A DNA stretch of 64,000 nt from Elioraea tepidiphila DSM 17972 (GTDB lineage Bacteria > Pseudomonadota > Alphaproteobacteria > Acetobacterales > Acetobacteraceae): NCBI RefSeq assembly GCF_000378465.1, contig NZ_KB899924.1:1-64000 (forward strand), read 5' to 3'. The notes beneath the pieces are model-generated. The model made no database searches and was not told the origin of the DNA. It saw only the letters and a program-made list of their open reading frames with translations. Shown one piece after another: positions 52,686-61,365 of this stretch (the stretch's first letter is position 1; each line of letters starts with the position of its first letter). Both the position numbers and the translations under genes were made by a program.

Positions 52686-53404
52686 TGGAGCAGGGAGCCG
52701 ACGCACGCGCGCGTATCCTCGGCCGCATCCGGCGGGGGCTCAGGCGCGACGCGCTGCCCGACAGCATCGCCGCGGGCCTGCTTGACCGCCTGAAGGCGCA
52801 TCCGCGCAACCTCGTGCCCGAGCGCGGGCGCACGCCGCGCGAACGGCGGATCGAGACCTTCGTCGCCGAGCTCGAGAAGGAGTACGGCACGGTCGCGCGC
52901 GCGGCCTCGGAGGCCGAGATTCCCTGCCTGATCGCCGAGTATCTCGCGCAGCGCAACCTGCCGGCCGAGCTTCGCGTTGCGCCCGATCCCCTGTTGGAAC
53001 GACTGCCGTGGTCGGACCGGCCGATGCTGCGCGTCGCCTTCGGCCGCGCCGAACCCACCGATCCGGTCTCGGTGACACCCTGCTTCGCTGCGGTCGCGGA
53101 GACCGGGACGATGCTGATGCTCTCCGGCCCGGATCACCCGACCACGCTGAACATCCTGCCCGACACGCACATCGTCGTGCTGCGCGCGAGCCGCATCGTC
53201 GGCGGCTACGAGGACGCGTTCGACCTGATCCGCGCCGATCGCGGCGCCGCGGGCAGCACGCCAATTGGCACGACGTTCATGCCGCGCAACGTCATGATGA
53301 TCACCGGCCCGTCGCGCTCGGCCGATATCGAGCAGACGCTCGAACTCGGCGCGCACGGCCCGCGCCAGCTGCACGTGATCCTGCTGGAGGACGAGGTCCC
53401 CTGA
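52685..53404 (+). CDS. lutC: LutC/LldG-type LUD domain protein
   Basis: A 239-residue LUD-domain protein, the third component of the LutABC lactate oxidation system. Family motifs: RIETFVAELEKEYGTVARAA, CFAAVAETGTMLMLSGPDHP (about 138-157, the conserved ETG) and PDTHIVVLRASRIVGGYEDA, ending GPRQLHVILLEDE. The start overlaps the lutB stop and its own stop overlaps the Smr gene start (TGATG), so three genes are translationally linked. Its N-terminal arginine-rich helix resembles the start of other LutC proteins. Confidence 0.9.
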   Translation: MEQGADARARILGRIRRGLRRDALPDSIAAGLLDRLKAHPRNLVPERGRTPRERRIETFVAELEKEYGTVARAASEAEIPCLIAEYLAQRNLPAELRVAPDPLLERLPWSDRPMLRVAFGRAEPTDPVSVTPCFAAVAETGTMLMLSGPDHPTTLNILPDTHIVVLRASRIVGGYEDAFDLIRADRGAAGSTPIGTTFMPRNVMMITGPSRSADIEQTLELGAHGPRQLHVILLEDEVP

Positions 53405-53988
53405 TGCGCCCGCCGCGCGGCCGCATCCCGCCCGCGCGACGCCGCCGGACGGTGACCGAGGAGGAGGCGTCGCTCTGGCGCCGCTTCGTCGCCGCCGCGG
53501 GCATCACGCCGCTGCGGCCGGAGATCCCTCCCCCCGACGGACCCCCGCAGCGGCCGGAGACGGCACCCGAAGACGCCACGGCGCTCGCCATCCCGCGCGC
53601 GGCGGAGCGGAGCATGGTGAGGTCAGCGCCGCAACCGCCCCCCGACCTCGCCATCGGCGTCGCCCCCGGCGGGCTCGACCGCAAGCGCTGGGACGATCTC
53701 CGCCGCGGCCGCACGCGGCCGGAACGCACGCTCGATCTGCACGGGCGCCGCGCGGATGACGCCCACGACGCCGTGCGCCGCTTCGTGCTCGGCGCGCAGG
53801 CCGAGGGGCTGCGCTGTGTCGCCATCGTGACCGGCAAGGGCACGGGCGAGACCGGTGGCGTGCTCCGGCGGGAGCTGCCGCACTGGCTGAACGCGCCGCC
53901 CCTGCGCGAGATCATCCTCGCGCTCGCGCATCCGCATCGCGCCAATACGGGCGCGGTGCACCTGCTGTTGCGACGGAAGAAAACCTGA
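53404..53988 (+). CDS. Smr domain protein
   Basis: A 194-residue protein whose C-terminal half (about 110-190) is an Smr domain, the small MutS-related nuclease fold. Motifs are LDLHGRRADDAHDAVRRFVL, IVTGKGTGETGGVLRRELPH with the GKG loop, and ALAHPHRANTGAVHLLLRR. The N-terminal half is Pro/Arg-rich and disordered. Stand-alone Smr proteins nick DNA or cleave RNA. In this genome it is the last gene of lutB-lutC-smr and its start overlaps the lutC stop. A functional link with lactate use is not obvious and may reflect operon packing. Confidence 0.9.
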   Translation: MRPPRGRIPPARRRRTVTEEEASLWRRFVAAAGITPLRPEIPPPDGPPQRPETAPEDATALAIPRAAERSMVRSAPQPPPDLAIGVAPGGLDRKRWDDLRRGRTRPERTLDLHGRRADDAHDAVRRFVLGAQAEGLRCVAIVTGKGTGETGGVLRRELPHWLNAPPLREIILALAHPHRANTGAVHLLLRRKKT

Positions 53989-54042
53989 GCCCGGGGGGCC
54001 TTGCCTCCCCCGGACCCCCTCATGGACCCGCGACCCGTCGGG

Positions 54043-55011
54043 CTACTCCGCCTTGGCCCCGACCGCGCGCGCGATGGTGCGCCACTTGGCGATCTCGGCG
54101 GCCTGGAACCGTCGCAGCTCCTCGGGCGTCGAGGCGATCGGCTCGGCGCCCAGGCCCAGCAGACGCTCGCGGATCTCGGGCTCGCGCAGCACCGCCACCA
54201 GCGCGGCGTTCAGCGCAGCGACCGTCTCGGGCGGCGTGCGCGCCGGGGCGAACACGCCATGCCATGCCGTCCCCGAGACCCCCGGATAGGTCTCGGCGAC
54301 CGTCGGCAGCTCGGGCAACAGGGCCGACCGCTCCGCTCCGGCGATCGCGAGCGCACGCACCGCACCCGCGCGCACATGCGGCAGCAGCGATGGCACATCC
54401 GCGAACACCGCGTTGATGGTTCCGGCGACCAGGTCGATCAGCATCGGCCCGCCGCCGCGGAACGGCACATGCTCGAGCCGCGCCCCGGTCTCGCTCTTCA
54501 GCATCTCCGTCAAGAGATGCGGCAGGCTCCCCGAGCCGGCCGAGCCATAGGTCAGATGCTGCCCGGGCTGCTTCGACAGCTCCACCAGCTCGCGCACGTT
54601 CCGCGCCGGCACCGACGGATGCACGACCAGCATGAAGGAAATGGCGCAGGCGAGCGTCACGGGGGCGAAATCCGCCACCGGATCATAGGCCATCCGTTCG
54701 TAGATCGAGACATTGATCCCGTGCGTGGCGATGTTGCCCCAGACGATCGTCGACCCGTCGGGCGCGGCCTGCGCCACCGCCGCCGAGCCGATCATTCCCG
54801 ACGCGCCCGTGCGGTTCTCGATCACCACCGCACGGCCGAGGCGTTCGGCCAGGCGCGGCTGTACGATCCGGCTCACCAGATCGACCGAGCCGCCCGGCGG
54901 GAACGGGACGACGATGCGCAAGGGGCGCGTCTCCTGCGCGCGCGAGGGCACGGCGATCGCAACCGCGGGCGCCGCGAGCAGCGCCCGCCGGCCCAATCTC
55001 ATCGGGCTCAT
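54043..55011 (-). CDS. Bug/TctC family tripartite tricarboxylate transporter binding protein
   Basis: A 322-residue periplasmic binding protein. The signal peptide runs from MSPMRLGRRALLAAPAVAIA to cleavage near SRAQ. The Bug signature LRIVVPFPPGGSVDLVSRIV (about 29-48) is followed by IENRTGASGMIGSAAVAQA and TYGSAGSGSLPHLLTEMLK. These proteins bind carboxylates or aromatic acids, and most are orphans that use a distant TctAB. No TctA or TctB lies nearby. It is transcribed alone on the minus strand. Confidence 0.92.
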   Translation of the reverse strand: MSPMRLGRRALLAAPAVAIAVPSRAQETRPLRIVVPFPPGGSVDLVSRIVQPRLAERLGRAVVIENRTGASGMIGSAAVAQAAPDGSTIVWGNIATHGINVSIYERMAYDPVADFAPVTLACAISFMLVVHPSVPARNVRELVELSKQPGQHLTYGSAGSGSLPHLLTEMLKSETGARLEHVPFRGGGPMLIDLVAGTINAVFADVPSLLPHVRAGAVRALAIAGAERSALLPELPTVAETYPGVSGTAWHGVFAPARTPPETVAALNAALVAVLREPEIRERLLGLGAEPIASTPEELRRFQAAEIAKWRTIARAVGAKAE

Positions 55012-55099
55012 CCTCGTTCCCTCCGCAGGCTGCGGCGCCGTCCCGGGCGCCGTCAGGTCTGCGTCAGGCTAGGAGGGCAAGCGCGCGCGGGCAAGGTGC

Positions 55100-56455
55100 T
55101 CATACGGCGCGCGCGTGCCGCACCGCTCCGGGATCGAGATGACGGTCGAACACCGCGGCGATCGCGCGCAGGAACGGCCGGCCGCGAGACGTGACGGTGA
55201 TGCGCCAGCCTTCGCGTTCCAGCAGCCCGTCCTCCGCCATCGCATCGAAGCGCGCCAGCGCGTCGGCGAACCGGCCGGGGGTCTCGCCATGCGCGCGGCA
55301 GATCGCGCCGATGTCGAGGCTCATGTCGCACATCAGCCGCTCGATCAGCGCCGCGCGCAGTCGGTCCTCGGCGTCGGGCTCGATGCCGCGCACGATCGGC
55401 AGCCGCCCGGCGCGCACCGCCTCGCGCCACTGCGGCACCGCCGGCGCGCTCTGCGCGTGGCCCTGCGGCAGCGACGAGATCGCCGACGCGCCGAGGCCGA
55501 TCAGCACCGGCGCCCTGTCGTCGGTGTAGCCTTGGAACGTGCGCCGGAGCCGCCCCTCCTGCGCGGCCACCGCCAGCGGATCGTCCTGTCGCGCCGCATG
55601 GTCGAGCCCGATCGCCACGTGCCCCGCCGCGGTGAACACGGCGAGGGCGGCGCGGAACTGCGCCAGCCGGTCGGCGCCGCCAGGCAACGCGGCCTCGTCG
55701 ATCAGCCGCTGGTGGCGCTTCATCCACGGCACATGCGCATAGCCGAACAGCGCCACCCGGTCGGGATTCAGTGCCAGCGCCTGGCGGGCGGTGCGCGCGA
55801 CCGACAGCTCGGTCTGGTGCGGCAGGCCATACATGAGGTCGAGATTGATCCGGTCGATCCGCGCCCCGCGCAGACGCGCGACCACATCGGTCACCATCTC
55901 CAGCGGCTGGATGCGGTTCACGGCCTTCTGCACGACCGGGTCGAAATCCTGCACGCCGAGCGAGACCCGCGTCACGCCGGTCTCGGCGAGCGCGCGCACC
56001 ATGCCGGGCGCGAGCGTGCGCGGATCGAGCTCGACCGCGATCTCCGCATCGGGTTCGATCGCGAAGGCGCTGCGCAGCGCGGCATCGACGCGCCGCCACT
56101 GCACCGCGCCGAGCACGGTCGGCGTGCCGCCGCCCCAGTGGATGTGCGCGACGCGGTGCCGCGCCCCGATCGCGGCGCGCCAGAGCGCGATCTCCTCGAT
56201 CAGGTCGTCGACATACGCCTCGACCGGCGCGGCGCGGTTCACCACCACGGTGTTGCAGCCGCAGTACCAGCACATGCGGCGGCAGAACGGCACGTGCAGG
56301 TAGAGCGACAGCGTCGCGTCCTCCGGCAGCGCGGCGAGCCACGCGCGCACGGTCGCCTCCGTCACGCCGGGGTGGAACTGCACCGCCGTCGGATAGGAGG
56401 TGTAGCGCGGCAGGCGCCCGTCCCAGCGCGCGATCAAGGTCGCGTCGTCGACCAT
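55100..56455 (-). CDS. hemN: oxygen-independent coproporphyrinogen III oxidase
   Basis: A radical-SAM enzyme (451 aa) that decarboxylates coproporphyrinogen III to protoporphyrinogen IX without oxygen. The N-terminus LPRYTSYPTAVQFHPGV is specific for true HemN rather than HemW. The [4Fe-4S] cysteines are C58, C62 and C65 in VPFCRRMCWYCGCNT, with the usual extra Cys67. Other motifs are IHWGGGTPTVL and RVSLGVQDFDPVVQKAVNRI (about 175-194). The C-terminal HemN domain has LIGLGASAISSLPQGHAQ. With hemE and hemH upstream, the window covers three of the last four heme steps. The LysR gene upstream is on the same strand. Confidence 0.95.
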   Translation of the reverse strand: MVDDATLIARWDGRLPRYTSYPTAVQFHPGVTEATVRAWLAALPEDATLSLYLHVPFCRRMCWYCGCNTVVVNRAAPVEAYVDDLIEEIALWRAAIGARHRVAHIHWGGGTPTVLGAVQWRRVDAALRSAFAIEPDAEIAVELDPRTLAPGMVRALAETGVTRVSLGVQDFDPVVQKAVNRIQPLEMVTDVVARLRGARIDRINLDLMYGLPHQTELSVARTARQALALNPDRVALFGYAHVPWMKRHQRLIDEAALPGGADRLAQFRAALAVFTAAGHVAIGLDHAARQDDPLAVAAQEGRLRRTFQGYTDDRAPVLIGLGASAISSLPQGHAQSAPAVPQWREAVRAGRLPIVRGIEPDAEDRLRAALIERLMCDMSLDIGAICRAHGETPGRFADALARFDAMAEDGLLEREGWRITVTSRGRPFLRAIAAVFDRHLDPGAVRHARAV

Positions 56456-56499
56456 CGCGGCACGGTCGCGCCGCGCCGGCAGGGTCGCATTGAGCGAGG

Positions 56500-57399
56500 T
56501 CAAGCGGCGGGTGCGACGATCCCCTCGCTCACGGCTTCGGCATGGAACGAGGCGCTGATGTGCCGGCCGAGCGCATCCGCGATCGGCTGGCGCGCACCGG
56601 GCGCGATCGCGAGTGCGATCGCGAAGCCCGGCAGGGGCGGCAGGCCCTCGGCGCGGCCCAGCATGCGCAGTCCCGCGGGCAGCGTGCAGGGCGTGCAGAC
56701 CGTCAGCGCCAACCCCGCGAGCACCGCCGCGAGCTGGCCGGTCTGGCTGTTGCTGCGATAGGCGACACGGTAGGCGCGGCCCGCCTCCTCGAGCGCGCGC
56801 TCCGCGCTGCGCCGCCACGAGCAGTTGACATGGCTCAGCGCCAGCGGCAGCGGATCGCGCCGGTGAACGTCCGGGTGATCCTGCGAGCCGACCCAGAGCA
56901 GCGGCCCCTGCCAGACGATCTCGGCCTTCTCCGGCGCGCAGCCGACCGTCAGCAGGGAAAGGTCGATGGTGCTGCGGTCGAGCCGCTCGCGCAGATCCTC
57001 GGACGGCTCGCAGAGCACCTCCACCTCGACATCGGGATGGGTGGCGGCGAAACGGGCGAGGATGTCCGGCAGATAGCGTGTGGCGTAATCGTCCGGTGCG
57101 CCGATGCGCACCGTGCCCGAGAGGCGCGGTGCGCGGAAGGCGCCGACGATCTCGTCGGCAAGGTTCACCACCCCGCGCGCGCGGGCGAGCAGGAACTGGC
57201 CGTGCTCGGTGAGTTCGGTGCGGCGGCCGTTGCGGTGGAACAGCGGCTTGCCGAGCAGCTCCTCGAGCCGGCGCATCTGCATCGACACGGCCGACTGGGT
57301 GCGGCCGACCACGGCCGCCGCGTGCGTGAAACTGCGCCCATCGGCGATCAGCACGAAGGTGCGCAGCAGATCGGTATCCAGGCCGGTCGGAGCGTTCAT
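56500..57399 (-). CDS. LysR family transcriptional regulator
   Basis: A 299-residue LysR-type regulator. The HTH is FVLIADGRSFTHAAAVVGRT followed by QSAVSMQMRRLEELLGK (about 15-52). The effector domain is of the broad LysR type, with VRIGAPDDYATRYLPDILAR. The target is unknown; hemN lies 44 bases downstream on the same strand and may be co-transcribed, while the DUF1127 gene is divergent. Control of hemN by oxygen is more often through Fnr-like factors, so a link is only suggested by position. Confidence 0.88.
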   Translation of the reverse strand: MNAPTGLDTDLLRTFVLIADGRSFTHAAAVVGRTQSAVSMQMRRLEELLGKPLFHRNGRRTELTEHGQFLLARARGVVNLADEIVGAFRAPRLSGTVRIGAPDDYATRYLPDILARFAATHPDVEVEVLCEPSEDLRERLDRSTIDLSLLTVGCAPEKAEIVWQGPLLWVGSQDHPDVHRRDPLPLALSHVNCSWRRSAERALEEAGRAYRVAYRSNSQTGQLAAVLAGLALTVCTPCTLPAGLRMLGRAEGLPPLPGFAIALAIAPGARQPIADALGRHISASFHAEAVSEGIVAPAA

Positions 57400-57605
57400 G
57401 GGTGCCTCATCGAGCCATGAGTATCCCTGATCGGCTGGATCACTTCAATGCGTTTCCCTGATGTATTAGCCGGCGCCATTCTTCGTCCGTGGCCGCATCG
57501 CCGGCAGCCGGTTCGGACCCAGGATGCTTCGGGCGCAATCCGCGAGACGCCCTGCCGCGCCGGCTTCGCGACGATGCGGCCACGCCAACCCGAAGGAGTG
57601 ACCCG

Positions 57606-57842
57606 ATGTCCGCCCGCACCGTCTGCCGCCCCCGCGTCGCCAGCCCGGCCGTGCCGTCGCTGGCCGGCCTCTGGGACGGTCTGCGCCGCGCCTGGGTCGC
57701 GCATCGCACGCGTCGCCAACTGCGCGAACTGGACGACCATCTGCTGCGCGATCTCGGCCTGTCGCGGGCGGATGTCGCGCGCGAGGTGAGCCGTGCACCC
57801 TGGGATCTCGATCCCGTGCAGCGGGGCCGCGGCACGGCGTGA
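57606..57842 (+). CDS. DUF1127 domain protein
   Basis: A 78-residue protein with a C-terminal DUF1127 motif, RRQLRELDDHLLRDLGLSRA at about 38-57. The Arg-rich start and helix pair match the second member of this family at 22243. The ATG at 57606 follows AAGGAG. Small DUF1127 proteins act in RNA turnover and stress responses in some alphaproteobacteria. It is divergent from the LysR gene and 66 bases before the VOC gene on the same strand. Confidence 0.85.
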   Translation: MSARTVCRPRVASPAVPSLAGLWDGLRRAWVAHRTRRQLRELDDHLLRDLGLSRADVAREVSRAPWDLDPVQRGRGTA

Positions 57843-57908
57843 GCGCCGCTGGCGGGCGCCCTGCCGCGCACGGCAGGATGCGCCCGCCAGAGGATCGAGG
57901 AGCGCAGG

Positions 57909-58358
57909 ATGGGAACCGCGATGCCGACCGTGATGCCGTATCTCACCGTCGCCGACGGCGAGGCCGCCCTCGCCTTCTACAGTGAGGCGTTCGGCGCGCG
58001 GCCCGGGCTTCGCCTCGATGACCCGTCGGGCAAAGTCGCGCACGCCGAGTTCCGTATCGGCGCGGCGCTGGTGATGCTGTCCGAGCCCTGGCCCGACATG
58101 GGCATCCGCGACCCACGTGCGATCGGCGGTTCGCCGGTGACGATCGCGGTGACGGTGGACGACGTCGACGCAACGGTCGCGCGTGCCGAAGCGGCCGGGG
58201 CACGCGTGCTGCGTCCGCCCTCGGATGAGTTCTACGGCCACCGCGCGGCGCGGATCGAGGATCCGTTCGGTCATGTCTGGTACGTATCGAGCGTGCGCGA
58301 GGTGCTGGACGACGCCGAAATCCTGCGCCGCTGGCAGGCGATGGTCGCGGCGGCGTGA
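57909..58358 (+). CDS. VOC superfamily protein, PhnB/glyoxalase-like
   Basis: A 149-residue vicinal-oxygen-chelate fold protein. The first half has YLTVADGEAALAFYSEAFGA, and the second half has VTIAVTVDDVDATVARAEAA with a DPFGHVWYVSS end, the usual betaalphabetabetabeta repeat. PhnB-like members lack a firm enzyme assignment; related proteins include glyoxalases and resistance proteins. The final residues (AEILRRWQAM) match other members of the PhnB group. It follows the DUF1127 gene. Confidence 0.85.
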   Translation: MGTAMPTVMPYLTVADGEAALAFYSEAFGARPGLRLDDPSGKVAHAEFRIGAALVMLSEPWPDMGIRDPRAIGGSPVTIAVTVDDVDATVARAEAAGARVLRPPSDEFYGHRAARIEDPFGHVWYVSSVREVLDDAEILRRWQAMVAAA

Positions 58359-58361
58359 GGC

Positions 58362-59984
58362 TCAGGCGGCGAAGCGCAGTTCGCCGCCGACCAGGGTCAT
58401 CGCGGTCCGAACATCCTTGAGCCCGCGCGGCTCGATCGCGAACGGATCGCGGTCGAGCACCGTGACATCCGCAAGCTTGCCGATCTCGAGAGATCCTTTC
58501 GACGCCTCCTCGCGCCCCGACCAGGCGCCGAGCAGCGTGTAGGCGCGGATCGCCTCGCTGACGGTGACGGCCTCGCTCCTGTCGAGATCGCCGCCCGTGT
58601 CAGTCTCGCGGTTCACCATGGCGTGGATGGCGGTCCAGGGGTTCATGGTGCAGACCGCGAAGTCGGAGTGCGCGGGGGCGGGCACGCCGGCGTCGATCAG
58701 CGTGCGGTGGGGCCACATGTGGCGCATCGCCGCCTGTCCGCGATTGGCGATGTAGGCGTCGCCCAGCTCCCACATGAAGCCCGTGGCCGAGGAATCGACC
58801 ACGCCGAGCGACCGGAGCCGCGACAGGATCGGTGGCGTGACGTAGCAGCAATGCTCGACGCGCATGCGATGATCCGCCATCGGGTGCGCGGCGAGGGCGG
58901 CCTCGATCGCATCGAGCGCGAAGTCGATGCCGCGGTCGCCGACCCCCTCGATCATAACGAGCAGCCCTGCCCTGTGCGCTGCGGTTGCGCGCGCGGCGAG
59001 ATCGGCCGCGTCGTAGAGCAGCATGCCCGTGTTCGGCACCGGCTCGCCCGGGATCGGCGTGCCCACATAGGGCTCCCAATAGGCGGCGGTGCGTCCGGAA
59101 GTGGAGCAGTCCGGGCACCACTCGACGCCGATCACGCGCAGATCGTCATCGCCGAAGCCGGTGCGGATGCCGGACGCGATGAAGGCCTCGACCAGCCCGT
59201 CCTCGCGCCCCGAGACGATGATGCCAGTGCGCACCGCGAGCGTGCCGTCGCCCTTCATGCGCTGATAAGCGCGGATCGCCTTGGACGGCGTGAGGCTGTT
59301 GTAGACGCTGGTGATGCCATGGCGCAGGCAGTGCGCGTGCACCTCGCGCATCCCGCTCGCGATATCGGCCTCGCGGTCCTGGTCGTGGATCGCGTTCAGG
59401 AAGACGTGCGCGGCGGTCTCCCGCACGAGGCCGGTGAAGCGGCCGGTCTGTGGATGGCGATCGAACCGTCCGAACGGCGGATCGGCCGCGTCGGCGGGAA
59501 TCCCGCAGGCGGCAAAGGCGGCGGAGTTCGCGAGCCCCAGATGCCCGTCGGTGCGCAGGATGAACAGCGGACGCCCGCCCGAGGCCGCATCGAGCTCGTC
59601 CAGCGTCGGATAGCCGCCGGACTTGTTCTCGTTCAGCCGATAGCCGGCGAACCAACGCCCCGGCGGCAGCGTGGCGCAGCCGCGCGCGATCACCTCGAGC
59701 AGGGTCGCGCGGTCGGGGATGACCGAGGGTTCGAGCAGGCGCCAGCGCGCGAGCCGGATCGCGTAGGCGTCGGGATGGGCATGGCTGTCGACGATGCCGG
59801 GAATCGCGCGCCGCCCCTCCAGGTCGAGCACGCGCGTCCCCGCCCCGGCGAGGTCGCGCATCGCTGCCGTGCTGCCGCGCGCGACGATGCGGCCGGCGTG
59901 CACGGCGAGCGCCTCCACCTCCGTGCCGGCCGCGTCCATGGTGGCGATGCGGCCGTTCAGCACGACCAGGTCGGGCGCGATCAT
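58362..59984 (-). CDS. amidohydrolase family protein (YtcJ-like)
   Basis: A 540-residue metal-dependent hydrolase of the amidohydrolase 3 type. The N-terminal metal motif is IVDSHAHPDAYAIRLARW (about 65-82). The middle has TDGHLGLANSAAFAACG, the cap region WFAGYRLNENKSGGYPTL, and MRVEHCCYVTPPILSRL (about 371-387). The end is SLEIGKLADVTVLDRDPFAI. Members hydrolyse amides or formyl groups of varied compounds; the substrate is unknown. The start overlaps the FAD oxidoreductase stop by 4 bases, so the two act together or are at least coupled. Confidence 0.9.
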   Translation of the reverse strand: MIAPDLVVLNGRIATMDAAGTEVEALAVHAGRIVARGSTAAMRDLAGAGTRVLDLEGRRAIPGIVDSHAHPDAYAIRLARWRLLEPSVIPDRATLLEVIARGCATLPPGRWFAGYRLNENKSGGYPTLDELDAASGGRPLFILRTDGHLGLANSAAFAACGIPADAADPPFGRFDRHPQTGRFTGLVRETAAHVFLNAIHDQDREADIASGMREVHAHCLRHGITSVYNSLTPSKAIRAYQRMKGDGTLAVRTGIIVSGREDGLVEAFIASGIRTGFGDDDLRVIGVEWCPDCSTSGRTAAYWEPYVGTPIPGEPVPNTGMLLYDAADLAARATAAHRAGLLVMIEGVGDRGIDFALDAIEAALAAHPMADHRMRVEHCCYVTPPILSRLRSLGVVDSSATGFMWELGDAYIANRGQAAMRHMWPHRTLIDAGVPAPAHSDFAVCTMNPWTAIHAMVNRETDTGGDLDRSEAVTVSEAIRAYTLLGAWSGREEASKGSLEIGKLADVTVLDRDPFAIEPRGLKDVRTAMTLVGGELRFAA

Positions 59985-61288
59985 GCCGCCAGCCGATCGA
60001 ACCGGTCGCGCGCGCGGTAGTAGGCGCCGACGATCGGCAGGAACCAGGGCCTCCCGGCATAGAGCGGCAGGGTCGGGAACGGCATGTCGTCGAACGCGGT
60101 CTCGCTGTTCGCCGCCCCCGCGATCTTCAGCGCGACCCGATGGCCGAGCCAGGTCTGCATCGCCACCCCGGAACCCTGGCAGCCGACCGCGTAGTGTATC
60201 CCCTCATGCACGCCGAGATGCGGCAGGAAGTCGAAGGTGAAGGCGACATTGCCGGTCCAGGAATGCGTGATGCGCACGTCGCGCAGTTCGGGAAACACCT
60301 CGGTCATGAAGCCGTGCAGCACGGGCGCCGCCTGCTCGGGCGAGGTCGGGCCGAAGCTCGCGCGACCGCCCCAGAGCACCCGCGTGAAGGTCGGATCGGG
60401 GCGGAAGTAGTTCAGCACGCGACGGGAGTCGCTGATCATGCGCCGCGTCGGGAACAGCCGCGCCATGGTCTCGGCCGGCAACTCCTCGGTCGCGATGATG
60501 TAGGAGCCGACCGGGATCAGCCGGCGCGCGAGCCAAGGCGTCGCCTCGCCGGTATAGCCGTTGGTCGCGGCGAGCAGCGCGCGGGCGGCGAGCGTGCCGC
60601 GCTCGGTCGTGAGCCGGAACGTCTCGCCCTGCCGCGCGATCGCCGTGACGCGCGTGCGGTCGATCAGGACCGCGCCGGCGCGCGCGGCGGCGCGCGCGAG
60701 GCCCTGCACATAGAGCGCGGGATGCAGCGACCCGGCGGCCTCCACCACCATGCCGCCGCGGTAGTGCCCGGTGCCGAGCTCCTCGCGCGTCCGCTCGGGC
60801 GGCACCATGCGCACTTCGCCGCCGGTGATCTCTGCGAGCCAGTCGGCACGTGCGGCCATCGCGTCCCAGTGCTTGCGCGTCCAGGCGGCGACGAAGCGGC
60901 CCGAACGACGGTAGTGGCAGTCGATCTCCTCGCGCGCGATCGTCTCTTCCAGGAAGCCGAACGAACCGGCCGCCTCGCGCACCAGGCGGTCGGCACGCTC
61001 GCGCCCGAGCCTCGCCGCGAGATCGTCGGAGGCGATCTTCAGCGCACCGGACACCATGCCGCCGTTGCGCGAGGAGGCGCCGAAGCCGATCGGCTCCATG
61101 TCCAGCACGACCGGCTGGTGGCCGAGCCGCGCGAGCGTCAGGGCCGCCGACAGGCCCGTGTAGCCGCCGCCGATGATCGCCACCTCCGCCTCGCCCGGCA
61201 GGTCCACGGGCGGTGCGGCGACCGGTTCCGCCGCCTCCCACCACCAGGGCCTCGCCTTGAACCCAGGCGCGAACAGCCGAGCGTTCAA
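59981..61288 (-). CDS. FAD-dependent oxidoreductase, PuuB/DadA-like
   Basis: A 435-residue flavoprotein of the amino-acid oxidase/glycine oxidase family, similar to gamma-glutamylputrescine oxidase. The FAD motif is EVAIIGGGYTGLSAALTLAR (about 31-50), followed by SSRNGGMVSGALKIASDDLA. The C-terminal region has VGCQGSGVAMQTWLGHRVAL. It likely oxidises a secondary or primary amine with transfer of electrons to oxygen or a quinone. The start is TTG at 61288 with AAGGAG 6 bases upstream; no ATG or GTG fits a family N-terminus. It is divergent from the PotD-like binding protein, which fits a polyamine or amine uptake-oxidation locus. Confidence 0.88.
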   Translation of the reverse strand: MNARLFAPGFKARPWWWEAAEPVAAPPVDLPGEAEVAIIGGGYTGLSAALTLARLGHQPVVLDMEPIGFGASSRNGGMVSGALKIASDDLAARLGRERADRLVREAAGSFGFLEETIAREEIDCHYRRSGRFVAAWTRKHWDAMAARADWLAEITGGEVRMVPPERTREELGTGHYRGGMVVEAAGSLHPALYVQGLARAAARAGAVLIDRTRVTAIARQGETFRLTTERGTLAARALLAATNGYTGEATPWLARRLIPVGSYIIATEELPAETMARLFPTRRMISDSRRVLNYFRPDPTFTRVLWGGRASFGPTSPEQAAPVLHGFMTEVFPELRDVRITHSWTGNVAFTFDFLPHLGVHEGIHYAVGCQGSGVAMQTWLGHRVALKIAGAANSETAFDDMPFPTLPLYAGRPWFLPIVGAYYRARDRFDRLAA

Positions 61289-61365
61289 GACCCTCTCCTT
61301 TCCATCATGAACCGGCGGTATGATCCTGTCGGGGAATGCCGTCACGCAAGAGGGAGAGCGGTACC

